Shown here in pieces: positions 35,173 through 47,700 of a stretch of DNA of 64,000 nt (positions within the stretch are counted from its first letter, which is position 1; each line of letters starts with the position of its first letter). Below the pieces are notes generated by a model. The model made no database searches and was not told the origin of the DNA. It saw only the letters and a list, made by a program, of their open reading frames with translations. Origin of the DNA: Moringa oleifera (lineage: Eukaryota > Streptophyta > Magnoliopsida > Brassicales > Moringaceae); assembly GCA_021397835.1 (NCBI GenBank), contig JAJFZO010000165.1, positions 930,001-994,000 of the forward strand. The letters run 5' to 3'. A program made the position numbers and the translations under genes.

Positions 35173-36949
35173 GAAGCTCTGTCTTTCCTTCTTGCATATA
35201 TGCAAAAGTAGCAAAGATATAAGAATAAAGAAGTTTACTGGAGATAAAAGCAGAAGCATTGATGCTTGAGTTAGTCTTCCTTTTTACTTCTAGTTTAACA
35301 AGTCTGGAAGAGCGTTGCTGGACTAGCCTTTGTCTTCTCTTCTTCTACTCCTCAAGAGTTGATCATCATGAGTTTCCTAGTTTTTGAACTTGTTATGTCA
35401 TGGGACCTCCTTGCATGTTAAATTAACCTTTCATCCTAATTGTGGAATTTTCTCTCTTTGGCATTGATTTAGAGCGAGAAGATGAACCCTTAAAAGAAGT
35501 CAACCCATGTACCATTTTTCTATTTAAATCTTTAAATGATGTGCTTTGAATATGCCATTTGGTTACTACTGGGTAAAGCTGTGTGATGATTTAAGTCTAT
35601 GAAGAATCAAGCCGTTTAATTTCTTTCATAAATTAACATTTAGTAATTAAATTGGAAACTAAACTTTCTACCTAAATCTTTGTTTAATCACAAATTGATT
35701 ACCATTTAATTTGTATAAGCTGAGAGTAAAAATGATTCATTAATTTAAAAACATGTGATTCACTAAAAAATGGTAGTCCACATGGCTACAAGTATTGATG
35801 ATGAAACTTAAATTTTAAAACGAAAAAAGTTAATAAACCCATAACAATATCGATCAATAAAAGTCAATCAAATTCTTTATCTACTCTTACTTTCTCTTAA
35901 TTAATTAGTAGCATTAAAGACTTCTTTCCACCAAAGCACTAGTACCATTTGTTTTCTCTTCATATGCAGCCTACCCAAAGCTATTTGGGGCTTGGAAAAT
36001 TGGTATGAATTCTAACTTTAACTATAGAGATTGAATTAAAGGCAGTTAAAAAGAAGAAAGAATTAAAAAGATAAGAATACATAAAATTAGAGAGAAGACC
36101 AAATATTAACATTAATATTATAATGTCTACCTTTAAAACAGTTCCTTGCCTTTCACAAGCATGTAAGATTGATCTCATGAATCGTTTCTCTCTCACTCTT
36201 TGGCCCACTGCACTATCTCCCTGTGCCTATGACTACAGGTACCTTCCTTTTCATTCTCTGGAAGTCTCTTTTTTGAACATATTATACAATGGCATTAAAT
36301 AAATATCAACCTAGATGAAATACACACCAAGAAAAGGTATTAGCATGCCTAAATACTAAGCGAACTAATCTACAAGACTTGGATTGTGTAAAGTTGACTT
36401 GGTCTATATAGTATGGATGAAGCATGCTTTTGCTTAATCCTCAGCTTCATATTTTGTAGAAGCAATGTTAGGATGATTGTTTAGTGAATAAGGGGTTTAA
36501 AGATGAAGATAAAAAAGAAGCCAACCAACCAAAAGTAGTTGGAAATTAGGGTTCTTTGAATATGTAGGTGGTCTTGAGTTTTAAATGCCAACCTAAAATA
36601 GTTGGAATAAGTCTTTCTTTTGGGTTTATGCTTCTCATTAAAAATTACTCAAGTTGGGTGTAAGAATTTAAGGCTTTCCTATGTGAGTGTTATCGAAACT
36701 TGCAAGTCAATAAGCTTTGATTGTGCTTATTGTCCTCATTATGGTAAATGTCCCCTTCTGTTGATGGCTACATCATTGTCTTATATGAGGCATGGTTTGT
36801 CAACTAGGTCACTTTGCCCTCCAATTTTAGATTATATGAAAAGGTGAAGGAAGGGGAAAAAAAGTGGATCATGGAATTCGGTACGATCTTATCCAATTAT
36901 ATAACATGGTGAGTTGAAGAGATAAAAAGGTTTCAGCAGGGTAGCATGG
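34681..36949. other. CACTA-2 variable cargo, unrecognised
   Basis: Up to about 34765 the sequence matches CACTA-3 ('aattaaggatccttagctt'), then diverges. It contains a palindrome of the subterminal type at 34760-34792, a (TA)n tract at 35134-35170, and a splice-like acceptor 'tcttcatatgcag' near 35970. These hints suggest a fragment of a spliced host gene, but I cannot identify a protein. The 75-codon ORF at 36620-36847 shows no known motif. Confidence 0.5.
35134..35170. repeat. (TA)n microsatellite
   Basis: About 18 uninterrupted TA units within the CACTA-2 cargo. Confidence 0.95.
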
Positions 36950-37511
36950 CTAGAATTAGAATGAAAAGCGCGGGATAGCCTTCAATGCCAATTTTGCAGA
37001 TCCTTTCATGCTAGTTCTGCCACAACTGGCATGAAAGGATATTGAAGACTAATATCAGCAGAACTAACAAAATTGGCGTGAAAGCATATTAAAGGCTAGC
37101 ATTAGTAGAATTGGTAGAACTGGCGTATCCTCACAGTCTTTAAGGGGCTAGAATTAGCGTGAAGAGCATGAGATGACCTTCAACGCCAGTTCTGCTAGAA
37201 CTGGCATATCTTTCATCCCCTATGATTGAAGGCCTCTAATGCCAGTTCTCCCAGATCTGGCGTTAAGGGTCCCAGTTCTGTTTTGAAAGATTGAAGGCCT
37301 TTAATACCAGTTTTAAAAGAACTAGCATTAAAGGCTCTAGGGATGGTCTTTTAATGCCAGTTCTTATTTAATTGGCATGAAAGGCTAATTTTTAACATCA
37401 GTTTATTATTAACTGACGTTAAAGACTTCATTTTTAATGAACCTTTTAATGATAGTTCTTTGAATAACTGTCATTAAATTATTGTCACTTATTATAATTT
37501 TTGTAGTAGTA
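36950..37511. repeat. CACTA-2 right subterminal palindrome array
   Basis: At least eight short palindromes of the form TTTAATGnCAGTT ... AACTGnCATTAAA with loops of 5-15 bases, for example near 37193-37214, 37240-37267, 37350, 37396 and 37447. The variable base changes in step on both sides (CC/GG, TC/GA, AC/GT types). Such hairpins could bind transposase or be processed as small RNAs. Confidence 0.8.
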
Positions 37512-40500
37512 ACCGTGCATTGTTTTTCTTCTTGACCATAATGAATCAATTGATTTGATGTAGGCATCGCTCTTTCTTTTATCCTTCCCCTCAATTTTAG
37601 TCTCTATCATTAGTGATTACTTTAAATCCAAAGCACTCATTTTCCATTCATAGAGCAATCCAATAGTCAAAATTAATAAAAAAGCCATCATGGACCAAAA
37701 TCCAAATAGATCAATCTTGTTAAGAGGCACTGCCCAAGGAAAGGAGAACGTTACTTTTGGATTAGGGGTAATAAATATAATTAGAAAAAGATAAAAAAAG
37801 TTTATCAAAATGACTTTTGGCATCACCAGAAGGATTGAGATGGTTCGGCTCCACTAGGAGATGGGAAACTATATGCAAAGTTGGAGGTAGAGGGGCTTAT
37901 ACTTGGCTCACCATCAAAGGGATAAGAAGTAGGTTACTTGATAGCTTTTTGAAAAGATTGATTTTTTTCTCATTGGAACAGTCGGTTACCATAGTACTAA
38001 GATGGAAAGCCTGGTAGGCAGTCTACACAGATAGCAAGTCACCAAATGTGGGAAAGAATAACTATTACTTGAAGGTACCACCATCACAGGATTTGAGAAA
38101 AGGATACCTTTTGACCCACTGAGGCTATTTCTCAAAAACAGAGTCAAAATTACAAAATACCTTCCATCCACCATATAGAATTCTGCTCCTAAGTCGTTCT
38201 TGATATAAGGAAGTGCTATGTGAGCTCTTTTTTCAGGTGTTTAAGCACTATTATCATGTAAGCACTATATACTCTTTAGTAAGGCATGCTTAGAGTATGC
38301 ACCAGTCTTTATCTTCCTAACTATGCAAGGAAAGGCTACATTCCCTACCAATGATGTCCCAACCAAGAAAGCATACATCTGGTCTCCAAGATTCTAAAAA
38401 CAAGGGTGCCCTCCTTCTAGCCCCTAGCTTTATGTGCTTTACTACCTAGGCTTAGCCAGAAGTCCTCGGATGCTTTCTTGTTTGGACTTTCATTATGGAT
38501 ACACCTAGGAGTGAAAAAGTCATAATAGATGGATAGCATCTTTAAGGGATTGAGGCTTCTTCAGGGAAGGCTTAGCCTCCAAAAGATAAGAAGTTTTTCC
38601 AAGCAAGGGAAGGATAGTGCCATTGTATTTCTGAGTGCTAATTCTCTTTTAAAATGGTATTCTATTTGATTGAAGGATTGAATTAGTGAATTAATCCTTG
38701 ATTCTACATGAAAGAGCTTTTAATTCTTTAGCGATGTAAAGCCATCGAGCAATACATTGATAAGAGAACATCAATCTTGGTATTTGTTCTTGAATCAGGG
38801 ACCAAGAGTAAGTTAAGGGCTAGTGATCAACAAAATAAGACTAATGGCGCATCTTACTTTCCATAGTAAACAACTTTCTTTATATTATAAAGCTCTTTTT
38901 TAATTGAAGTAAAGAGTAATTCTTCTTTTTTGTTGAAGTCGTTCCTAACTACTTCGTTTTTCTTGTTCTTTTATATAATTAAAGAATGCATCATTCGCTT
39001 GCGTTTTATCCCCTCTTTATGGATGCTAAGAAGCCTTTACCTCTCCCTTCCACTAAGCAATCTAGATCCTACGTGTCCACGAGATTAAAGAGATTAAAAA
39101 TGGAAGAGAATAAAGAGCAATAGACTTCGCTTCGATACCTACTACTGGAAGTTCAATTACATCGCTTTGATACCTATTGCTTGAAGTTCAACTACAGGAA
39201 GTTTCACCTCTCCACGAGCATAGGATTAGGATTATATCATACACGTATTCAAAAGACTACAATTAGTGGCTATTAGCCTTCCTTTCTTTATCGAGGAAGC
39301 TCATCGGACATCTATTCCTCTTCCTCTACCTCAACAAGATCTGTGGTTCCCTTCGCTTCTTTTAGTCCTTAAGTGGAATTTAGGTACATAACATTCATTA
39401 CTTGGTTATATCTCTATTTCTTTTGATTCAGAGTTAGCGCGAATCCTTATCTAAAATCCCCTAAAATCTAATTCTAAGGTTGGCCTTTGGGTTACCAATT
39501 GCAATTTTAGTTTCCTCTGGTCTCGTACTAGGTGAGATAGCTTAAACAGGGGTGTTCTTTGCCAGGCATTTCACTGCCTACGCCATGCTTTATTCCTCTT
39601 GGCCCTCTACAGAGTCATCCTTCTAGGCTAGGCTTCGATCATTCGTAACAAAATAAGAGATAAAATCCATGCCTAAGCTTGAAACTACATGGAAGAAAGA
39701 CAGCTTTAGGTTGATATTTTTTTGCCTCCTTTATAAAAGAGTAAGCTTCTACTGATCTTCTTTCTTTTAAGAAATAAATAAAGTAAGGTCTTTATCGATT
39801 TATTCTATGAAAAGTCTTTCTTCCTTATGTGCCTTATCAAAGAAAAGCTGGTTATGAAGTGAACTTCCTTTCAGTTGAAGCAAGAAGTGCAATAAAAACT
39901 CTCTTTCTTTCACTGAGGAATAAAAACATCTATTCTTATTCTTTTGATTAGGTCACCCGCACAAAAGAAAAGAAGGAAGAAGAATTACTACAGCTTCACT
40001 TCCTTACTTATTAGGCGACTTTCTAGTTAGAACAAGGGACAAAAGTGGCAAGGCCCTTTTAAGGTGTTGTAGGTCAACCACAAAGGAATAAGAGTAACTT
40101 TTCTCTTTCCCTTCAACAAATGGGATGTTTACTACCTTCTGGGTGAGAATTTTTACTAAGGAAACTTCCTCAAAAGCTCTTTTTTCCCTGTTCATGCTAA
40201 CTTCTTTCAATATAGTTTTCCCTAAGGAATGAATTTACTAATATAGCTTTTGATTTATCAACTTTAACATCAACTAAAATGGCCTTCTGGTACAAATTAA
40301 TTAAAGGGTTTAGATGTAATGAAAGAAGTAGCTTAGGCAAATTCTAGAATTCATTCCTAGCCTCGGGTAACCTAACCCCTTTTCTGTGATCTTTCAACCT
40401 TAGTTAATGTAGTCAGTATAGTAATGTTGCACTTCTCTCTTATGAGAGCATTTTTGGCCATGGGAAACCAATTGATTGATTTCCATAATAGCTACCCAAA

Positions 40501-43489
40501 CTTTTTAAAATGGATCGAATTATGTTTCCTTTCTCTTCAGCTAAGAACAACCTTTTAGTGGTTGATCGCTTCATGCATCTCCTGCTACTTTAGCTTTAGC
40601 CTTTTTAGTCCTTCCCTATCAAGTTGAATGCCTCTGTGAGCGCCCCGAGCAAACAAACTGTAGATATCTCATTCATGTCTATCCATTTTTGTCAAAAGAT
40701 CCGTTAATGCTTCTCTCACCAAACAACCAAAGAGTAGGACTAGATCTCACCAACTATTTTTAATTGGGTTGCACTACGTTCCATCTCTAGATTAGGTTAA
40801 TGAAATCGGGTCTCTATTAGTTTAATGACTTATAGTGGCTACTTAAATTCACCGTTTGATATAAGGCACACCTTGAATTACTCACAATAGTTACCACTCT
40901 CATTCGTCTTACCAGCCCCTTCGCTACTGCTTTTTGGGATGACTCCACAGATATGTTTTTTGAAGATAACTTGTTTGGACTAATTACTAATTAAGTTGCT
41001 CTCCCTTCCTTAAATACCTTCACTGATTTGTCTTTCCTGTATAAGAAAAAAAGTCCTGAGGCATTTATTTACCCTTACACATACAAGCAAAAAGCATTAA
41101 CAATGGTTTCATTTAACTCGAGCTCTTTATTGATCTATTTCTAGAAGCAAATAGGATTGCAAGGAAGAGTTCATTCATCAAACCATTGTGCCCTTTCCTC
41201 TCTCTAATCAATTGGACCGATATTAGTCAAAGGGCTACTTCCCTAATACCTTTTTGTTTTTTCCATCCTTATCTTGGCTTATGGAAGGGCTACTCTTGAT
41301 AGGCTAACTTTAAAGGTTTATTTTGGAAAGTCACCCTCGACCCTGTATCGCAAGTAACTATTTTATCCATGACCTACCAAGCATTGAGCCTTGAGCCGAA
41401 AGGATAGATTTTGTTTACTATGAGCATGTTGTCCTTTTCTTTCACTTGACTTAAAAAAACGGGTTTTCCTATTCGTTTACTAATTGAATCACTTGACTAA
41501 TAGTAATGGGCTCTACTAACTGACTTCACTTTTGAGCATACCCACCGTTATCTTGAAAGAGATAAGAAAACTAAATTTGTACTCGCTCTAACATCTTTCT
41601 TTGGTCCTTACTCTGATCAACTTGCCTAAAGTCTTAGTTTCCTCCCTTGAACCATTGGAAGCACTGATTCATCTCAACAAATCTCCATCTACGGAGCTAA
41701 AAGCTTGCTTTAAAGATAAAACCTATGAGAAAGAGTTTCCTCATGAAACTAGCTACCATAATTGCACACTCAGCTTAGTCTTTCTAATCCTTTTCCCCAT
41801 AAGCTAGGTTAGCCTCTTCCTTAAGTGTGGATATTTAGTATTTTTAATCTATCTCATGGCTCTAGTTTAAGGCCCATTTAGTGCTTCTCACTTTAAAGGA
41901 GAAAAGATGGATTGATTACAGCAAACAAGGGTAATAAGGGACTTTTATTCACTAGCCTCACGAGTTATTGATGAGCAAAACAACCTATCAGGGATTAGTT
42001 ATGGGTGATTAAAAAGAACTGAATTCGCACGCACTGGTTCCTTTTAAGGATCATTTGCATTCATTATCAACGAGAGGATCAATTGTTCGCTATAAATCCA
42101 TAACTGGAAGGGCTGCTATAAGCTATACTGCCTATGTCTAAACCTTGGCCAATACCTGTATCCACCTCTGTAACTAGTGCCGATGATCTTACCACTAGAG
42201 CAATATGCTAAGACTTGATCTATCTATTCTCACACTTTCTTCTCTCTACTTTAAATTAAAGTTCTTTTTGAATATTTTGCACTCGAAATAAAATCGAGAA
42301 AAACTTAGAAGGAAGAAGGCTAGTATCATTGTGGTAAATGTCATAATGCTAGAGGAATCATTATTGCACAGCATAGGGCATACAAAACACTAAAAGGTTG
42401 CTAAACCCCTTTCATTAGAGTTTCATTAATATGTTGGAGGCATAGTAGGCAAAAGCGGGCTCAACATTATGGCGAAGGCTTTACTGGATCAACATTCAAT
42501 TTATTCAAAATACTAATCCTAGTCTTTAATTGATTGGAATTGAGTCCTTCCAAAAAGAAGGCCAAGCTCCAATAGGAAATTACATTAAGGATAGAAGTAC
42601 AACTCTCTTCATCTAGGTCAAAAACTAAGGAAGAAGAAAACCATAACCAAAGCGCATAGAAGGAGAAGCAAAATCTGCTTTAATTTCATTTCCTATCAAT
42701 AGCGATTCACAATAAGTAACTCTTTATGCTACTTTCAATAGATAAGACCCTTCCTTTTCCCTTTTAAGGTATATAAGTGTTAGCTTATACTGGATAAGAC
42801 TCAATTTAGATATGGATCTTGCACCACTTTCGGATGAGCTAAAAGGCTCACCAATTGATTACTAAAAAGGGTTTGTAATTCTCTTTATCTCATACATCCA
42901 CAACTATTGCTACTTTTGATGTGATAGATTTTGATGGGGATTTAGATACTCGTATGGCTTCAGATGAGCATTTGGAAGTTAGATTTTAGGGCCTTAAAGA
43001 ATAAGAATATACTTAAGAGGACTACAACCAATCTCCTGCTTTTTTTGGTTAGTGAAAATGGAAAAGAACGCAATTTGATTTACTCTTCAGTTAGTCTTTA
43101 TGGTTTTAGGCTTGAACATACCACATAGAATTCCTTTAGATGCTTATGAGGATCTTTATTCTCAAAATCGTGAATGGATCAAACCAGACTTTAACTCAAA
43201 ATCTCCTTGTAAAATTGGATATTGGATGTAGTATGGTTGTTGATTTACTTTTGCTGCAGCCAATTACCTTAAAGTTTTCTCTTCATTAGCCATGTCTTAT
43301 TCTATTTTAGAATTATCAAATGAGTCAAATAAATCAAGTGCTAAATTCAATCCAAGAGATGAAGGTGAAGATTCTTGTTGATTTCATAATTTAGCTTCTT
43401 TCTTGAATCTTTTTGTTATTTTTTTAATCTCGAGATCATATGAAACTATGTTACCTGCATGAGAAGAACGGGGCATTAAAATAAATCCA
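37512..43489. other. Unassigned tract of about 6 kb
   Basis: No gene, terminus or satellite recognised on either strand; the longest ORFs are under 70 codons and look random. Repeated runs such as 'aagaaag', 'cttcttt' and 'aagaaaag' resemble plant mitochondrial intergenic DNA in texture, but no mitochondrial gene was found. A 35-bp tandem duplication occurs at 39128. Confidence 0.4.
39128..39197. repeat. 35-bp unit repeated twice in tandem
   Basis: Units 39128-39162 and 39163-39197 share 'gatacct' and 'gaagttcaa' cores and differ at about seven positions. Confidence 0.85.
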
Positions 43490-44740
43490 ATTAAAATTAA
43501 TCCCCAGCAACAACACCAAAAATTATTAGATATCGAGACCTACAAATTAAATTCCTGCTCAAAAAATAAACTATAGCATAGATGACCAAGGTCGTTTCCA
43601 CAGAGATTGGTTAGATTCATTTCTTGCAAAATTAAAAATAAAATAAAAAAGATAAAGGTTTTAAGAGCTAAAATAGATAAAATTAAATTAATTGAAAAGA
43701 GAGAAAAAATCAATGTAATGAAGCATCCAATCAAAAAAATAATTTCAAATTTGATTTAAGAATTAAATATTGATGCAAAGATAAAAATTTTTTAATCTTC
43801 ACCAAGTTAGTTACGGTTATTGGTACGACCTAACAACTTGTTTCTTCTAAATGTTTTGATAATCAAGATATGATCTCTGATTATTTCTCTTGTTAATAAA
43901 TAACCCTAGATACAATCTTAGGATTTAATTTACCAACAGTATTAAAAATTAGAGAAACTACTAATTTTAACCAATAAACATATATGTAAGTTTATTTAAA
44001 CTAGACTATATATTTTTATAACAAAAATTGAATACCATCTTTGTAATTAACTATATTATTTATTACTTATATTAGAACATTTAAATAATTACAGATTTAA
44101 AGCTTTAATTAGTAATTTATTATATTGATGACTAAACAAAAGACCTTTTTATTGCAATCAACCAAAATAATAATTTTCACAAGCACAGAAGATATATAAA
44201 TAATAAAGAAATAAAAGAATAAATAAAATCAGTTATGATAAAGAATCAAACTCTTGAAGAATCGAACTCTTTATTATTCTTTAACTGGAAGAGATGTTTA
44301 GCAATTCATGAAAAAAAAAAAGACCTAAGAAAAGAGGAAGGTAGAAAATAGACTTTAAATGTCCTTGAAGAAACTACCTCCTTTCTATATAATAATTTCT
44401 AAACAAAATATCCTGTTTAACTAGGACTGCTAAAGCTAAGTTACGATAAAGATAAGATTTCTACAACAATTTTTAAATAAAAGATAAACTCATGCTTCAA
44501 TAGAATTTTAATGCAACTAGTTGTGCCAACACCTTATCCAAAGACATTTTCTAATTCATCCACATCTCTTGGAATCCAACTTTTCATCTTCAAATCAAGT
44601 GTATTTAAGTCCATCTTAGTTGAGTTCCTTAATCCAACATATTAAATATAAAACATAGTTAAAATCCAAGATTTAATCATTTACAACCAATAAACGTAGA
44701 GGAATATCATAATATATAAGACTATTGTGCATTATATCAG
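43490..44740. mobile_element. AT-rich segment resembling the leader/LTR region of a Gypsy-type retrotransposon
   Basis: It starts with 'ccccagcaacaacaccaaaa', close to the widespread plant motif (reverse complement of ttggcgccgttgccgggg) found at the border of Tat/Athila-type elements and their leader. About 95 bp later comes 'aaggtcgtttccacagagat', another motif usual in these repeats. Base composition shifts to AT-rich until about 44740. No coding domain is visible. Identification rests on two short motifs. Confidence 0.4.
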
Positions 44741-47700
44741 TTACTTAGCGTATTATCTATCCAAAAAATTACTGCGATATATTATTATTTCATATGGAGA
44801 GTATGAGTCTGCTATGGTTAAGAAGGTCTTAAAAGGGACATACTTATTAACTAAACAATGAGTGGAATGAAGAAGCCTCAACTAGTAATGAACCAAACGC
44901 TGTTGACTCAAAAAAACAAGAAGCGAGTGAGCAGTTGAGAGAGGCAGCCTAGGATATCAATTATGGTGAATCTCTTATTTTTAATTGACGAGTCGCCTAA
45001 ACCCTTACTTTTCGATTCCAAAAATGTCCATAAACTCGAGGATTTTCCATTGACATTGTTCATCCTCCTTTCCTTGATTGAAAAGTTGCATATCACTATG
45101 TTTTTTCATTTTCTTATGTTATAGTCTTAACCCTATTTATGATCTGCGAGCCATGCAAAATCTTTCTTATTGAATTCTTGATCAATTAGTCGAAACCCAT
45201 GCTTTCCTTATCGATCGAGCCTCTTTCATACCCTTTTCTCGAGTAAATACATTTTATTCTTTAACACAGTCGAATATAAATGTTAAAACTAACCTTATTA
45301 TGAGTAGTCTAAAAATAGACTTTTTATCTGTGGTTACCTTATCTAGGGAGTGCAACCACTATGACTATTAAAGTCAGGAGTTCAAATCAAGCCAGCACTA
45401 ACGTAGTTGTTAAAGCACAAGCCCAGCTATCAAAGCTGGATTACTAACTATTGTCCTTTTTGGAGAGAGAAAAGGGTTGAAGGCATTAGTTGGCAAGGGC
45501 TTCTTTTAATAAGTCCTTGGCAAGTCTTTTTTCATAGACCCATTGGTAGATTGTTAATAGCTTTAGAGCTAAAGTTGTTCTTACTCTTCAAGTAGGGAAG
45601 ACATAGTCTAGCTCAACCACTACTAAATTGCCTTTGATGACTTACTACAAATGCCTACCAACATCTCGTGATAGATTTAACAAACTAAAAGCAAATTTAA
45701 TGCTTTACTAATAAGATAGAAAGGGCTTTTCTTTATCTTACTAATAATAAGAAAGTAGCTACTAGTTGTAGCGTGCTAAGGCCCTTATAAAGTAAGGCTC
45801 TTCTTCTGCGAGACTCCATCACAATCCACCACTCTTTGGTTGGTGTTCAATTCTTTTTATTGATACCAATTGCATTATGTGTCTCCCTAGTCACAGTATT
45901 CTTGCTTAACCCAACATGCATTTTATAGTGTCGTGTTAAGGTGATAGGCGTGTCGTAGTCACGCATTCGAGCAAGAGCCTTTGTCTTTCTTTGTTATGTA
46001 AATAGAGGGCGGAAATAATTGCGTTACCCTTTTCAAAATAATGAATTAAGGTGGTAAAATATTATGAGAAACACTTGGCTTCAAAATTGAAAAAAATGTT
46101 GTTTTTTTCATGGGTAAATTTTGCTCGTCAAGTTCTTCTTTGATCTGCTGTTATTAGAACACCACAGTAGTCATCCTTTTGAGGTGAATTCTCTCAATGG
46201 TGAATTGATCATTTGATATCCTTTAACTTCTTCAATGATGGAATGGAAAAAAAATAATGAAACCTATGATTATTGCTGAATAACCTCCTTTAACAATCCT
46301 AATAATAAAGCCTTTAACCTTTGTATTCATTCACCAAATCTTGTTCAGTTCCATCCAAGCTCACTTCTTTTTTAATCTTCTTGGAAGAAAAAGAAATGGT
46401 TCACAGGACACTATATCTATGGATCCTACCAAATCATTAAACCTAGCAATTACTCACTTTTTAATCAGTGATTCACCAACCACTAGATCAATGAAGAATA
46501 TCTCCAAAATCTGCTCTTTAATGAGTGATTTACCAGCCCTTAGATCCAGGATCCCACCTTATTCTTAATCCTAGTGGTTTGATTAATTGCCACTCCTATA
46601 GGTTCATCTTACATACAAATTCTAGGGGTCCCAAGTTCTCCATCCACCAGGAACATTCCTTCCCTTAAGCATAAAACTTCAGATTGTAAGGCGTTTCCAC
46701 TACATAAGAAAAAACTTGAATTAGATCTTGGAAATGATCAACTTAAATAGATGCTTATCATAAGCTTTTCTTTTCCTCCTCTTCTTATTGATCAGAAGCA
46801 TCCAGCAATGCCATTCAAGTAGAAAAAGTTAAGCTATTAAGCTAAGCTATTGTTAGGGAACTCAATAGAAGTGATTTACCATTTTTGCCTATCTAGGCTT
46901 CATCTCCTTGTATAGAATGAAAAATGAATCTTTTCCCCTCCTCCCTCCTATACTATAAGAAATCTGAAAAGAAATAAGTGTTTTATGCCCGCTCAATCAA
47001 CTTTTTTGCCCTCATGGTCATCTATCTTCACATAATTTTCGAAGTTCTCAAAAAAAGCAAGAGTTCTTATTAAATTATGACAATCATTTACTTTCAGTTT
47101 TTGGGTGGCATTCCCAATTGTCTTTTGTTAAAATAAAGCCTACCATAAGGTATTTTCAGCTTTATTCCTCAAAACCAAAAAGGATATGGGTTGAGTTTGG
47201 CCATACAAGAAATAACCTGACTCTTTAGGGTGATCAAAGTTTCAATATTATCAATAGGGGCTGCCACCTCATCTTTTTCCCAGCAGCAAAAAGAATTCTT
47301 TTATTGATTTTTTTAAAAATTTCATCCTTCCTTTCTGGTGGCAAAAAAAAGGCCTCGAAAAGGCCAGCCCCTTCTTGAACTTACCCAAGCCTAGCTGGGC
47401 CTAAGCATAAAGCTAAATTCACCAGGAGATTCTCATTCATTGCAAAGATTGGCATTTGATTCATGCAAATGAAGGGAAGGCGTATAATAGTAAAGAAAGC
47501 TAAAATAGAGGTTTGATTTAAATGACCAAGTACAACATCACATTTGACACTTGAGGAAGATACAACTCAACTATCAGGTACATCAGTAGATGTTACAATA
47601 ATATGTAGAGAAGTGTTGGCTGGTATAAGTACTTTATTGTCTACTTCTAAAAAATGTGATTGACCCAATTCGTAGACTAATAATTTTTCTAGGTGGACCA

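Larger units (their letters stand above)
30616..37511. mobile_element. CACTA transposon CACTA-2 (6.9 kb)
   Basis: The left end is CACTACTACAAATAAAAG at 30616; the right end is 'aatttttgtagtagta' ending at 37511, one base short of the ideal ...TAGTG. Flanking triplets are gtc and acc, so a target duplication is not clear. Both ends carry arrays of short palindromes. Inside, in order: AT-rich DNA, a minus-strand Ulp1/DUF8039-type gene, an inverted duplicate of part of that gene, a 70-bp-class minisatellite, unrecognised cargo with a (TA)n tract, and the palindrome-rich right end. No TNP2 transposase is present, so it depends on another element. It shares its layout with CACTA-3 (opposite orientation) and CACTA-4. 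Confidence 0.85.

Noticed and set aside
30616..37514. Clear target-site duplication for CACTA-2
   Set aside because: The flanking triplets are gtc and acc; a decayed duplication is possible but not supported.
42120..42215. tRNA-like stretch ('ctctagtggtaagatcat' on the minus strand)
   Set aside because: A D-arm-like motif is present, but I could not build an acceptor stem or a convincing T arm, so no tRNA is called.
45390..45460. Possible organelle tRNA ('cagctatcaaagctgg' hairpin)
   Set aside because: The stem could be an anticodon arm, but the flanking arms do not pair and no family could be named.
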